Positions 1 to 7,329 of a DNA stretch of 64,000 nt are shown piece by piece. A model generated the notes under the pieces. It ran no database searches and had not been told where the DNA came from. It saw only the letters and a list, made by a program, of their open reading frames with translations. The stretch spans positions 1,054,001-1,118,000 of the forward strand of contig NZ_LT906446.1 of the NCBI RefSeq assembly GCF_900187035.1, given 5' to 3'. Source of the DNA: Megamonas hypermegale. GTDB taxonomy: Bacteria > Bacillota > Negativicutes > Selenomonadales > Selenomonadaceae. Positions within the stretch are counted from its first letter, which is position 1. Each line of letters begins with the position of its first letter. Position numbers and translations under genes: made by a program.

Positions 1-396
1 ATAATCTTTTACGTAAGCTTTATCCTTAGTAGTCAATGAATTAACTTTTTTACGTTCAATACCTGCTTTTTTCAAATTTTTTTCTACATCAGCAAATATT
101 TTATCTGCTTTTTGATTGAGTTTTTTTGTTGTTTCAAAAATTTTAGCAAGTTGTTGCTTTGGTGTCATGAAACTTTTATTATCAAATTCATGTGTTTCTA
201 TTGAAGCTAAATCCCAAAGACTGCCTACACGTACACGATAAAATTCATCTAAATTACTAGCATAAATAGCAACAAATTTTAATTTTTCATATAATGGCAC
301 ATTTTCATCAATAGCTTCTTCCAAAACACGTTCATTAAAACGAAGCCATGAAAGCTCTCTATTTTGTGTATATGTGGTATCAATTTTATTATCCAT
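1..396 (-). CDS. ppk1: polyphosphate kinase, N-terminal part (runs off window)
   Basis: This is the first 132 codons of a polyphosphate kinase, which makes inorganic polyphosphate from ATP. On the minus strand the reading frame opens with ATG at 396 and stays open to base 1, so the catalytic histidine region lies outside the window. The N-terminal motif [17 protein letters not shown] (residues about 12-28) is the Ppk1 family signature, followed by [21 protein letters not shown]. The start overlaps the end of the upstream ppx gene by eight bases, which implies translational coupling. A ppx-ppk pair makes one unit for polyphosphate turnover. Identification is by the N-terminal motif only, but that motif is distinctive. 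Confidence 0.9.
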   Translation of the reverse strand, partial: MDNKIDTTYTQNRELSWLRFNERVLEEAIDENVPLYEKLKFVAIYASNLDEFYRVRVGSLWDLASIETHEFDNKSFMTPKQQLAKIFETTKKLNQKADKIFADVEKNLKKAGIERKKVNSLTTKDKAYVKDY

Positions 397-1330
397 TAAC
401 TTTTTCTTCCTCTTTTTTACTTAAAATTTGTCTATACAAAAATCCTTCACGCACACCAGCACGACTTACATAAATATTTTGTACTTTAAAATGTTTTACA
501 ATGGTGTTTAAAACTATCATACCTGGCATAATAGTGCGTACACGTTCTGGAACTACTTTTAAAAGTGTTTCCAAGGTATCAAGTGGGATAAATTTCTTAT
601 CTTCACGATTTTCTAATCGCTTAACCATTGCACGTAAATTTTCTGATGTTACGAAACGATTATTTGCACTTAAATTATAAAAATAACTGTTTAATTTATC
701 TACAGCACGAATTGTACCGCCAACCCCACAAACTGACGGGCAATCTCCAAGATTGCTAACTTCATATCTATCGAGCATATCTTCTACGCAATTTTCAATT
801 GCTTTACGTTCTTTTTTTGTAGGAAATAAACGACTTACAAATTTAGTATACATGCTAAGTGAACCGATTGGTAAACTTACAGCATGTTGTATTTCCATAT
901 CTTTATAGAAAACAAGTTCTGTACTACCACCACCGATATCGACCAAAAGACCAGTTTGTAAATCAACTGTTCTAGCAGCTCCTACAAAGTCATATTCTGC
1001 TTCTTGTGCCCCGCTTAAAAGCGAAATAGAAAGACCTGTACGGTCTTCAATTTCTGTAACAGCAGCTTGACTGTTAGAAATATTTCTAAGTGATGCAGTA
1101 GCAAAAACATGCATATCTGTAACGCCCAATTCTCGTGCCAATAAATTAAAACTATCTAAAATATAACAAGCACGATTTATGCCTTCAGCTACCATCATTC
1201 CATCTTTAATAAAAGATGCCAGTTCTGCCATTTCTTTTTTATTTAAAAGTGCACGTGGTCTACCACCTTCTACTTTATAAATAACTAAGCGCATTGTATT
1301 TGAACCAATATCTACAACTGCATACATCAT
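389..1330 (-). CDS. ppx: exopolyphosphatase / Ppx-GppA phosphatase
   Basis: Ppx/GppA phosphatase of the actin-like ATPase fold, which hydrolyses polyphosphate or pppGpp. The N-terminal phosphate loop [17 protein letters not shown] is at residues 3-19, and the second conserved loop [15 protein letters not shown] lies in the middle. The length, about 313 residues, fits the short two-domain form without the C-terminal HD domain. I chose ATG 1330, five bases after GGGAG; ATG 1327 and an upstream GTG at 1336 are alternatives. It overlaps ppk1, so one transcript probably encodes both the polymerase and the hydrolase. The sequence does not decide between the polyphosphatase and pppGpp phosphatase activities; the ppk1 neighbour favours the former. 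Confidence 0.88.
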   Translation of the reverse strand: MMYAVVDIGSNTMRLVIYKVEGGRPRALLNKKEMAELASFIKDGMMVAEGINRACYILDSFNLLARELGVTDMHVFATASLRNISNSQAAVTEIEDRTGLSISLLSGAQEAEYDFVGAARTVDLQTGLLVDIGGGSTELVFYKDMEIQHAVSLPIGSLSMYTKFVSRLFPTKKERKAIENCVEDMLDRYEVSNLGDCPSVCGVGGTIRAVDKLNSYFYNLSANNRFVTSENLRAMVKRLENREDKKFIPLDTLETLLKVVPERVRTIMPGMIVLNTIVKHFKVQNIYVSRAGVREGFLYRQILSKKEEEKVNG

Positions 1331-1580
1331 AACCACTCCCTATTATATTGTAATATATGTTTTTTATACTAATATTAAATTTATGTAAAATATATGCAAA
1401 AATTTTCTATAAATCACCATTTAACTTATCATTCATATTATATATATCTTATCAGTTGAACAATAAAAATACAAGTTATAGAATAGTTTTTAAGCAATTT
1501 TTAATTTAAGCACTCTATCCTTTAAAATAAAGTCTTTTTTATTTTTATAATATAAATACTTTCTTTAAGGACGTGTTACA

Positions 1581-2443
1581 ATGTGGATTTTATTTGCCTT
1601 TGGTTCCGCCATTTTTTCTGGTCTTACGACAATTTTAGCAAAATGCGGTATTCAAAAAACAGATTCAACCATAGCTACTGCTATCCGAACAATCATCGTA
1701 TTGTATTTTCTTTAATTATGGTTTGTTTAGTAAATTCTCAAGCAATGATATTTACTTTATCCATTAAAACATGGATATTTTTAATTCTTTCAGGCATTGC
1801 TACAGGTGCTTCATGGCTTTGTTATTTTAAAGCTCTGCAACTAGGTGATGTCAATAAAGTAGTTCCAATTGATAAATCAAGCATCGTTTTGACCATGATA
1901 CTTGCCTTAATTATCTTTGATGAATATTTTTCTTATTTAAGTGGTATCGGTATCATTTTAATAACGCTTGGTACTTTTTTAATGATTCAAAAAACCGCAA
2001 GTTCAAGAGCTTCTACAAATAAAGCTTGGTTAATTTATGCTATATTATCTGCTATTTTTGCCAGTTTAACTTCTATCTTAGGTAAAATCGGCATAAGCGA
2101 TGTAGAAGCTAATTTAGGCACAGCAATTCGCACTGCAATCGTACTATTTATGGCTTGATTTATTGTCTTTTTTACCCATAAACAAAAAATGCTTTCAAAA
2201 ATTATGCCAAAAGAATTATTGTTTATATGTCTTTCTGGTGTAACTACAGGTGCCGCATGGCTTTGTTTCTATAAGGCATTACAAATTGGCCCCGCTAGCG
2301 TCATTGTACCTATCGATAAATTAAGCATATTAGTTAGTATTTTTTTCTCTTACTTTGTATTTAAAGAAAGATTATCTCTAAAAGCAAGTATAGGTCTTTT
2401 CCTAATTGTATTTGGTACTTTTTTAATGATACAACAACATTAA
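1581..2443 (+). pseudogene. EamA/DMT-family transporter, frameshifted and with an in-frame stop
   Basis: Remnant of a ten-helix drug/metabolite transporter with two EamA repeats. The start is ATG 1581, ten bases after an AAGG site, reading MWILFAFGSAIFSGLTTILAK. A one-base loss near 1695-1705 shifts the frame, after which IVFSLIMVCLVNSQ continues the protein. A second lesion is TGA at 2156-2158, where the repeat pattern expects Trp (FMA-stop-FIVFF). The two halves still match each other (TGASWLCYFKALQLG and TGAAWLCFYKALQIG; VVPIDKSS and IVPIDKLS), so decay is recent. Two separate lesions make a single sequencing error unlikely. Substrate unknown. Confidence 0.85.
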
Positions 2444-2563
2444 AAATCATTTCATCGTATAATTCGCCTCATTAGAGATATACAACTATACAATCACAAT
2501 ACGATATTATATATATTTTATCTCTTATCAATGGAACAATACATCGTTTTTGTAAATTTATCG

Positions 2564-2592
2564 TTGACAATTTTCTAAAAATATATTACACT
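2564..2592 (+). promoter_or_regulatory. sigma-70 type promoter of the ATP-grasp operon
   Basis: TTGACA (2564-2569) and TACACT (2587-2592) are separated by exactly 17 bases in the gap before the ATP-grasp gene. Transcription would start near 2599, just upstream of a strong terminator-like hairpin at 2607. Confidence 0.65.
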
Positions 2593-2606
2593 AATAGACG
2601 ACAAAG

Positions 2607-2638
2607 ACGTCCTATTCATTCGAATAGGACGTTTTTTA
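2607..2638 (+). terminator. terminator-like hairpin in the operon leader
   Basis: A perfect 11-bp stem (2607-2617 with 2622-2632) with a four-base loop is followed by a T run. It lies about 10 bases after the expected transcription start and 26 bases before the first gene of the operon. It cannot serve the broken EamA gene without also blocking the promoter at 2564, so it may act as an attenuator. Confidence 0.7.
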
Positions 2639-2663
2639 TTTTATAAAGTAAGAAGGGATATTT

Positions 2664-3977
2664 ATGGTAGAGCTTATCCGATATACAGAGAAAGTCAACG
2701 ATTTATTAAAGCGCTACGGCGTGAAATTCGGTATCTATAAAAACCACGAATTTCATGAACAACTTTTTCCATTTGATTGCTTGCCTCGCATAATCACTAA
2801 AGAGGAATTTGAATATTTAAGCATGGGATTAATCCAACGTGTCGATGCTTTAAATGCTTTTTTAAGTGATATATACGGCGAAAAAAACATCATCAAAGAC
2901 AATGTCATTCCACCAGAATTTGTTTATTCTTCTAGTGGTTACTCAGTAGAATGTGAAGGTATTGTGCCGCCTAAAAATATTCATTCTCATATTTCTGGTA
3001 TTGATTTAGTACAAGCTAAAAATGGAACATGGTATGTATTAGAAGACAATTTACGTGTGCCAAGCGGTGCATCTTATCCTATGATTGCTCGTTCTATATG
3101 CCGCCGTGCCAGCCCTATGACTTATGTGCACAATGAAGTAGCAGATAATAGAAACTACGCTAATATGCTCAAAGAAGTTATGGATTATGTAAATACTGGC
3201 GGTATCAATGCTGTATTTACACCTGGTAGAATGAACGCAGCTTATTTTGAACATGCTTATTTAGCAGAAAAAACAGGTGCTGCACTTGTCAGCACTGATG
3301 ATGTCATCGTAAAAGATGATTATTTATATTTTAAAAATTACACTGGTTCTTTAAAGAAAATTGGCGCACTTTATCGCCGTATTTCTGACGATTACTTAGA
3401 CCCAATGACATTCCGTGAAGATTCCTTAATCGGCATACCACATCTCATGGAAATCTACAAAAAAGGCAATGTTGCCATCATCAATGCACCTGGAAATGGA
3501 GTTGCTGATGACAAAGGCATTTATTACTTTGTACCAAAAATGATTAAATATTACTTAAATGAAGAACCTATTTTGAAAAATGCTCCTACTTATTTGCCAT
3601 ATTATGAAGATGACCTCAAATATGTCTTAAATAATTTCGACAAACTTGTAATCAAAGATGTTGCCGAAGCTGGAGGATATGGTGTATTTTTTGCTAATAC
3701 ACTCTCACCAGAAGAAAAGACAGCTTTTATCAATAAATTAAAACAAGAACCTCGTCGTTTCATTGCTCAAGAAGTCATTGATTTTAAAGGTCTAGAAATT
3801 TTAGATGGTGAACAGCTCATTGAACGTAAAGCAGATTTACGTGCTTTTGTTTTAAGTGGTGAAACCACTAGAGTATGGAAAAGTGGTTTAACACGTTTTT
3901 CTCGCAATCCAAATAGTTTTATTGTTAATTCATCACAAGGTGGAGGTTTTAAAGACACATGGATATTATCGCGTTAA
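2664..3977 (+). CDS. circularly permuted ATP-grasp ligase (DUF404/DUF407 type)
   Basis: A 437-residue protein of the circularly permuted ATP-grasp family, predicted to join an amine to a carboxylate using ATP. Family features seen are GIDLVQAKNGTWYVLEDNLRVPSG (about residues 112-135), the aspartate/asparagine-rich segment expected for Mg-ATP binding, and VIKDVAEAGGYGVFFA near residue 330, a glycine-rich nucleotide loop. The substrate is not known. The 3' end overlaps the alpha-E gene by 19 bases, and the gene heads a co-directional set with a transglutaminase and two deacylase-like proteins. Comparative work on amidoligases links ATP-grasp, alpha-E and transglutaminase genes in many bacteria. 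The start ATG follows AAGAAGGG. Confidence 0.85.
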   Translation: MVELIRYTEKVNDLLKRYGVKFGIYKNHEFHEQLFPFDCLPRIITKEEFEYLSMGLIQRVDALNAFLSDIYGEKNIIKDNVIPPEFVYSSSGYSVECEGIVPPKNIHSHISGIDLVQAKNGTWYVLEDNLRVPSGASYPMIARSICRRASPMTYVHNEVADNRNYANMLKEVMDYVNTGGINAVFTPGRMNAAYFEHAYLAEKTGAALVSTDDVIVKDDYLYFKNYTGSLKKIGALYRRISDDYLDPMTFREDSLIGIPHLMEIYKKGNVAIINAPGNGVADDKGIYYFVPKMIKYYLNEEPILKNAPTYLPYYEDDLKYVLNNFDKLVIKDVAEAGGYGVFFANTLSPEEKTAFINKLKQEPRRFIAQEVIDFKGLEILDGEQLIERKADLRAFVLSGETTRVWKSGLTRFSRNPNSFIVNSSQGGGFKDTWILSR

Positions 3978-4633
3978 ACAAGGTTGATAATTTAATATGG
4001 CTAGGACGTTATAGCGAACGCGTTTACAGCACTATTAAAGAATTTTTTATTAGTTACGACAAGATGTTAGAACATCCTAATTTCTACATCAAATACTGTA
4101 ATGATTTCAAAATTCCTAATATCTATAGCGATACAGAAGATTTTGTAAAACGATATATAAAAGATACAAATGACCCAAATTCCATCATTTCTAATTTATA
4201 TCGTGCTTATGATAATTGTGTTATTTTGCGCAATGAAATTGGCACACAGACAATGTCTTATTTAGAACTTGCTGTAAACGATTTAACTTCTCTAAAAGAT
4301 TTTGACTCCTGCATAATTGATTTACAGAATATCTTAGACCATATTCTCGCATTTTGGGCATCACTCGACGATGAAATAGAAAATTATGAAATACGCAATA
4401 TCATAAAACTAGGTAGACGACTTGAACGATTAGATATGTATCTTTATCTTCATAAAGATATGCATGAACTTGTAAAAGCTTGCGATATGCTAGAACATCG
4501 CTTGGACTACTCTCATATTCCTTATAATAAAGAAGCTTTTATCGAGCTACAATCCATGTTAAAAAATCCAAATACAAATCAAGATAATTTAGATTACAAT
4601 AAAGCAATATCATTAACAGAAAGTTTAATTTAA
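3959..4633 (+). CDS. alpha-E domain protein (DUF403)
   Basis: A 224-residue, largely helical protein of the alpha-E family, which nearly always accompanies circularly permuted ATP-grasp ligases. The N-terminus, LNKVDNLIWLGRYSERVYS, matches the family's conserved opening with WLGRY and ER. A second family motif, NIIKLGRRLERLDMYLYL, appears around residue 143. It is shorter than the roughly 300-residue versions found elsewhere. No catalytic residues are recognised; the family is presumed to be a partner of the ligase. ATG 3959 lies inside the ligase gene with GGAGG upstream, so the two are translationally coupled. Confidence 0.85.
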   Translation: MDIIALNKVDNLIWLGRYSERVYSTIKEFFISYDKMLEHPNFYIKYCNDFKIPNIYSDTEDFVKRYIKDTNDPNSIISNLYRAYDNCVILRNEIGTQTMSYLELAVNDLTSLKDFDSCIIDLQNILDHILAFWASLDDEIENYEIRNIIKLGRRLERLDMYLYLHKDMHELVKACDMLEHRLDYSHIPYNKEAFIELQSMLKNPNTNQDNLDYNKAISLTESLI

Positions 4634-4637
4634 TACC

Positions 4638-5426
4638 ATGAAAAATATGTATATGGATTATCATTTGAAAATTTCTTTTGATAATAAAATAAATCATCAT
4701 TTTTTTTCATTAAGATGTTTGCCCAAAACTGAACCGCGTCAAATCATAAGTGATGTGCGCATTAGTTTAGATGCAGATTATTTCTCGTTTAGCAAAGATA
4801 GTTTTGGCAATCGATTTTGGTATGGTTATAAAGAACAAGAATCTACCGAACTCAATTTACATGTAACAGCAAAAGCATTAGTAAATTGGCAGAAATACGA
4901 TTTTGACAATCATTTAAAAGATGTATTTTGTTTACCTACATCACAAACAACTATAGGTGAAAATCTACTACCTTTTTATCAAAGCTGTCTTATTAAAACA
5001 GAAAATATCTCTAATGATTATGACAAATGTCTATGTATCATGCAAATGGTACATAATACAATGTCTTATGTTCCCGAGATAACAAATATAAAAACGACAG
5101 CAGATGAAGCTTTTTCTTTAAAAAAAGGGGTATGTCAAGATTATGCTCAAATTATGCTGGCAATTACTCGTAAGATGAAAATTCCATCTCGATATGTAGC
5201 TGGTGTAATGTTAAATGAAAAATTCACCCATGCTTGGGTAGAAGTTTTCGTTAATAAGCGTTGGTATGGACTTGACCCTACGAATAATCTTCTCGTAAAT
5301 GATGCCTATATTGTTTTCTCTCGCGGTCGCGATTATAAAGATTGTCTAGTAAACAAAGGAATTTTTTTCAGTCCTGTAGCTGTCAAACAATCCCAAAACA
5401 TCATATTAAAAGTTGAGGAGGTATAA
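4638..5426 (+). CDS. transglutaminase-like cysteine protease
   Basis: A 262-residue transglutaminase-superfamily protein with an N-terminal beta-rich region (about residues 1-130) and a papain-like core. The catalytic triad is visible: Cys in KKGVCQDYAQIM, His in FTHAWVEVFV, and Asp in WYGLDPTNN. The enzyme may cut or transfer the amide bonds made by the ATP-grasp protein. There is no signal peptide, so it is probably cytosolic. It starts only four bases after the alpha-E stop, with a weak ribosome site, so it likely depends on coupling. The fold and triad are clear; the substrate is not. Confidence 0.87.
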   Translation: MKNMYMDYHLKISFDNKINHHFFSLRCLPKTEPRQIISDVRISLDADYFSFSKDSFGNRFWYGYKEQESTELNLHVTAKALVNWQKYDFDNHLKDVFCLPTSQTTIGENLLPFYQSCLIKTENISNDYDKCLCIMQMVHNTMSYVPEITNIKTTADEAFSLKKGVCQDYAQIMLAITRKMKIPSRYVAGVMLNEKFTHAWVEVFVNKRWYGLDPTNNLLVNDAYIVFSRGRDYKDCLVNKGIFFSPVAVKQSQNIILKVEEV

Positions 5427-5430
5427 TTTT

Positions 5431-6363
5431 ATGGAAATCACGGTAAGTAGTATTCCTTTACCGATAGATGAACATTACATGATAAAAAAACAACGTCTTA
5501 TAGGCGAAAATCAAGATACTCCCACTCGCCTTTGCATCGTCAGCGGTATACACGGCGACGAACTAGAAGGACAGTATGTTTGTTATCGCTTACAAGAAAA
5601 GTTGAAAGAATTAAAAGGTAAATGGAATGGCATTGTAGATATTTATCCTTGCTTAAACCCATTAGGAGTCGATTCTATCACTCGCAAAGTCCCAATGTTT
5701 GACCTAGATATGAACCGCATTTTCCCTGGTGATGCAGAAGGCTCTATGGTTGAATACGTATCCAGTTGTATCATTGATGATATACAAGGCGCTGATTTAG
5801 TCATAGATATTCATGCCAGCAATATTTATCTACGAGAAATTCCTCAAATCCGTATTAATGAACAGCAAAAAGAAAAATTATTGCCAATGGCAAAATGGCT
5901 GAATATGGATTATATTTGGATTCATTCCGCTTCCACTGTATTAGAAAGCACTTTTGCCTACTCATTAAACGAACGATGGACGCCTACTTTAGTCGTAGAA
6001 ATGGGCGTTGGTATGCGTTTAACACCTTCTTATGGCGATAGACTTTGCGATGGCATTTTAAACGCTATGATGCACCTTGGCATGATGAAAGTACAGAAAT
6101 TATCCATAAAAAAACCTATTATAAGTACAGATGGACAAGTACATTTTCTCAATGCACCTTGCTCCGGTCTGTTTATACCAACTGTTCATCATGAAAATCT
6201 CGTGCGTAAAGGCGATTTAATCGGTCATATTGTAAGTCCATTAGGTGGCGTCATAAAAAGCGAAATAATATCTCCATGTGATGGATTATTATTTACTTTA
6301 CGCGAATATCCAATTGTCAATGAAGGCAATTTACTCGGTCGTTTATTGGAGTGTACATTATGA
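5431..6363 (+). CDS. succinylglutamate desuccinylase/aspartoacylase-family deacylase, catalytically complete
   Basis: A 310-residue zinc-dependent deacylase of the M14-like AstE/AspA family. The zinc motif HxxE is in VSGIHGDELEG, the third ligand is the His of VIDIHAS, the substrate loop is DMNRIFPGD, and the catalytic Glu is in LVVEMGVG. A C-terminal biotinyl/lipoyl-like beta domain follows (GLFIPTVHHENLVRKGDLIGH). The family removes acyl groups from an amine, so here it could hydrolyse the product of the adjacent ligase. ATG 5431 is used because it sits nine bases after GAGGAGG, which itself overlaps the transglutaminase stop. It overlaps the next, paralogous gene by four bases. Confidence 0.88.
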   Translation: MEITVSSIPLPIDEHYMIKKQRLIGENQDTPTRLCIVSGIHGDELEGQYVCYRLQEKLKELKGKWNGIVDIYPCLNPLGVDSITRKVPMFDLDMNRIFPGDAEGSMVEYVSSCIIDDIQGADLVIDIHASNIYLREIPQIRINEQQKEKLLPMAKWLNMDYIWIHSASTVLESTFAYSLNERWTPTLVVEMGVGMRLTPSYGDRLCDGILNAMMHLGMMKVQKLSIKKPIISTDGQVHFLNAPCSGLFIPTVHHENLVRKGDLIGHIVSPLGGVIKSEIISPCDGLLFTLREYPIVNEGNLLGRLLECTL

Positions 6364-7292
6364 AGAAAAAATTAATTTATGAATTAAAATCCCTTTATAG
6401 AGATAGCCTACGCGTTTACGCCTATGAATTTGGTGAAGGTGAAGATAGCGTCTGTATAGTCGGAGCATTGAGAGGTAATGAAGTCCAGCAAATGTATATC
6501 TGCTCCTTACTTATCGAACGCTTAAAATCCTACGAAGAAAACAACTACATCACTAAAGGTAAAAAAATCGTTGTCATTCCTTGTGTAAATACTTATTCTA
6601 TGAACCAAGCAAAACGATTTTGGCCACAAGATGATACTGATATAAATCGCATGTTCCCTGGTTACTATGCAGGCGAAACAACTCAACGCATTGCTGAAAG
6701 CATTTTTGATGCAGTAAAAAATTTCCCTTACGGCATTCAATTCACTAGTTTTTATATTCCAGGACAATTTTCTACACATATTCGCATGATGAAAACAGGT
6801 CTTGAAGATATTGAAAACAGTAAATTATTCGGTTTGCCATATGTCATAGTCAGAGCGCCTCGTCCATATGATACGACTACGCTCAATTACAATTGGCAAA
6901 TATGGAATTGCAAAGCTTATTCTCTTTATACAAAAGCTTGTGATTTTATCGATAAACCTAGTGCCAAAGAAGCATGTCGCAGTGTATTGCGCTTCCTTCA
7001 TGAAAAAGAAATAACAACACTGCCTATACCAGGTGGTTTCCATAGTGAAGTAATCGAAGAAGACCGCATGCTCTCTATAAAATCCAAGACAGCAGGCTTT
7101 ATGGAACGCTTAGTTAAAGTAAATGAAGAAGTTCATAAAGGTGAAATTCTCGCTAAAATTTACGACCCATATGAACACACCGTCATTGAAGAATTAACTG
7201 CACCATGCAATGGAACAGTATTTTTTGTTCATGCTAAAGATATCGTTTATGCTCATACATCTGTCGTCAAATTAAAAATAAATAATATATAA
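6360..7292 (+). CDS. degenerate paralogue of the deacylase, zinc ligands lost
   Basis: A 310-residue protein, the same length as its upstream neighbour and of the same family. It keeps the substrate loop DINRMFPGY and the C-terminal beta domain (GFMERLVKVNEEVHKGEILAKI). The zinc motif HxxE has become RxxE (GALRGNEVQQ), the DIHAS motif aligns with QFTSF, and no VVExG catalytic glutamate is present. I infer a pseudoenzyme that may pair with or regulate the active copy, or a form with different chemistry. The frame is clean over its full length, so it is kept under selection. ATG 6360 overlaps the previous TGA after a TTGGAG site. Confidence 0.85.
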   Translation: MKKKLIYELKSLYRDSLRVYAYEFGEGEDSVCIVGALRGNEVQQMYICSLLIERLKSYEENNYITKGKKIVVIPCVNTYSMNQAKRFWPQDDTDINRMFPGYYAGETTQRIAESIFDAVKNFPYGIQFTSFYIPGQFSTHIRMMKTGLEDIENSKLFGLPYVIVRAPRPYDTTTLNYNWQIWNCKAYSLYTKACDFIDKPSAKEACRSVLRFLHEKEITTLPIPGGFHSEVIEEDRMLSIKSKTAGFMERLVKVNEEVHKGEILAKIYDPYEHTVIEELTAPCNGTVFFVHAKDIVYAHTSVVKLKINNI

Positions 7293-7298
7293 AAAAAG

Positions 7299-7327
7299 GC
7301 TGTAGCAAAATTTGCTACAGCTTTTTC
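7299..7327. terminator. bidirectional terminator between the deacylase operon and cca
   Basis: An 11-base inverted repeat, GCTGTAGCAAA with TTTGCTACAGC (7299-7321), has a T run after it on the plus strand and an A run before it. It can end transcripts of both converging units. Confidence 0.8.
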
Positions 7328-7329
7328 TC

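Noticed and set aside
2156-2158. TGA read as tryptophan in the EamA gene (recoding)
   Set aside because: A separate frameshift is present in the same gene, and TGA works as a normal stop in many genes here, for example hom at 10657. Decay is the simpler explanation.
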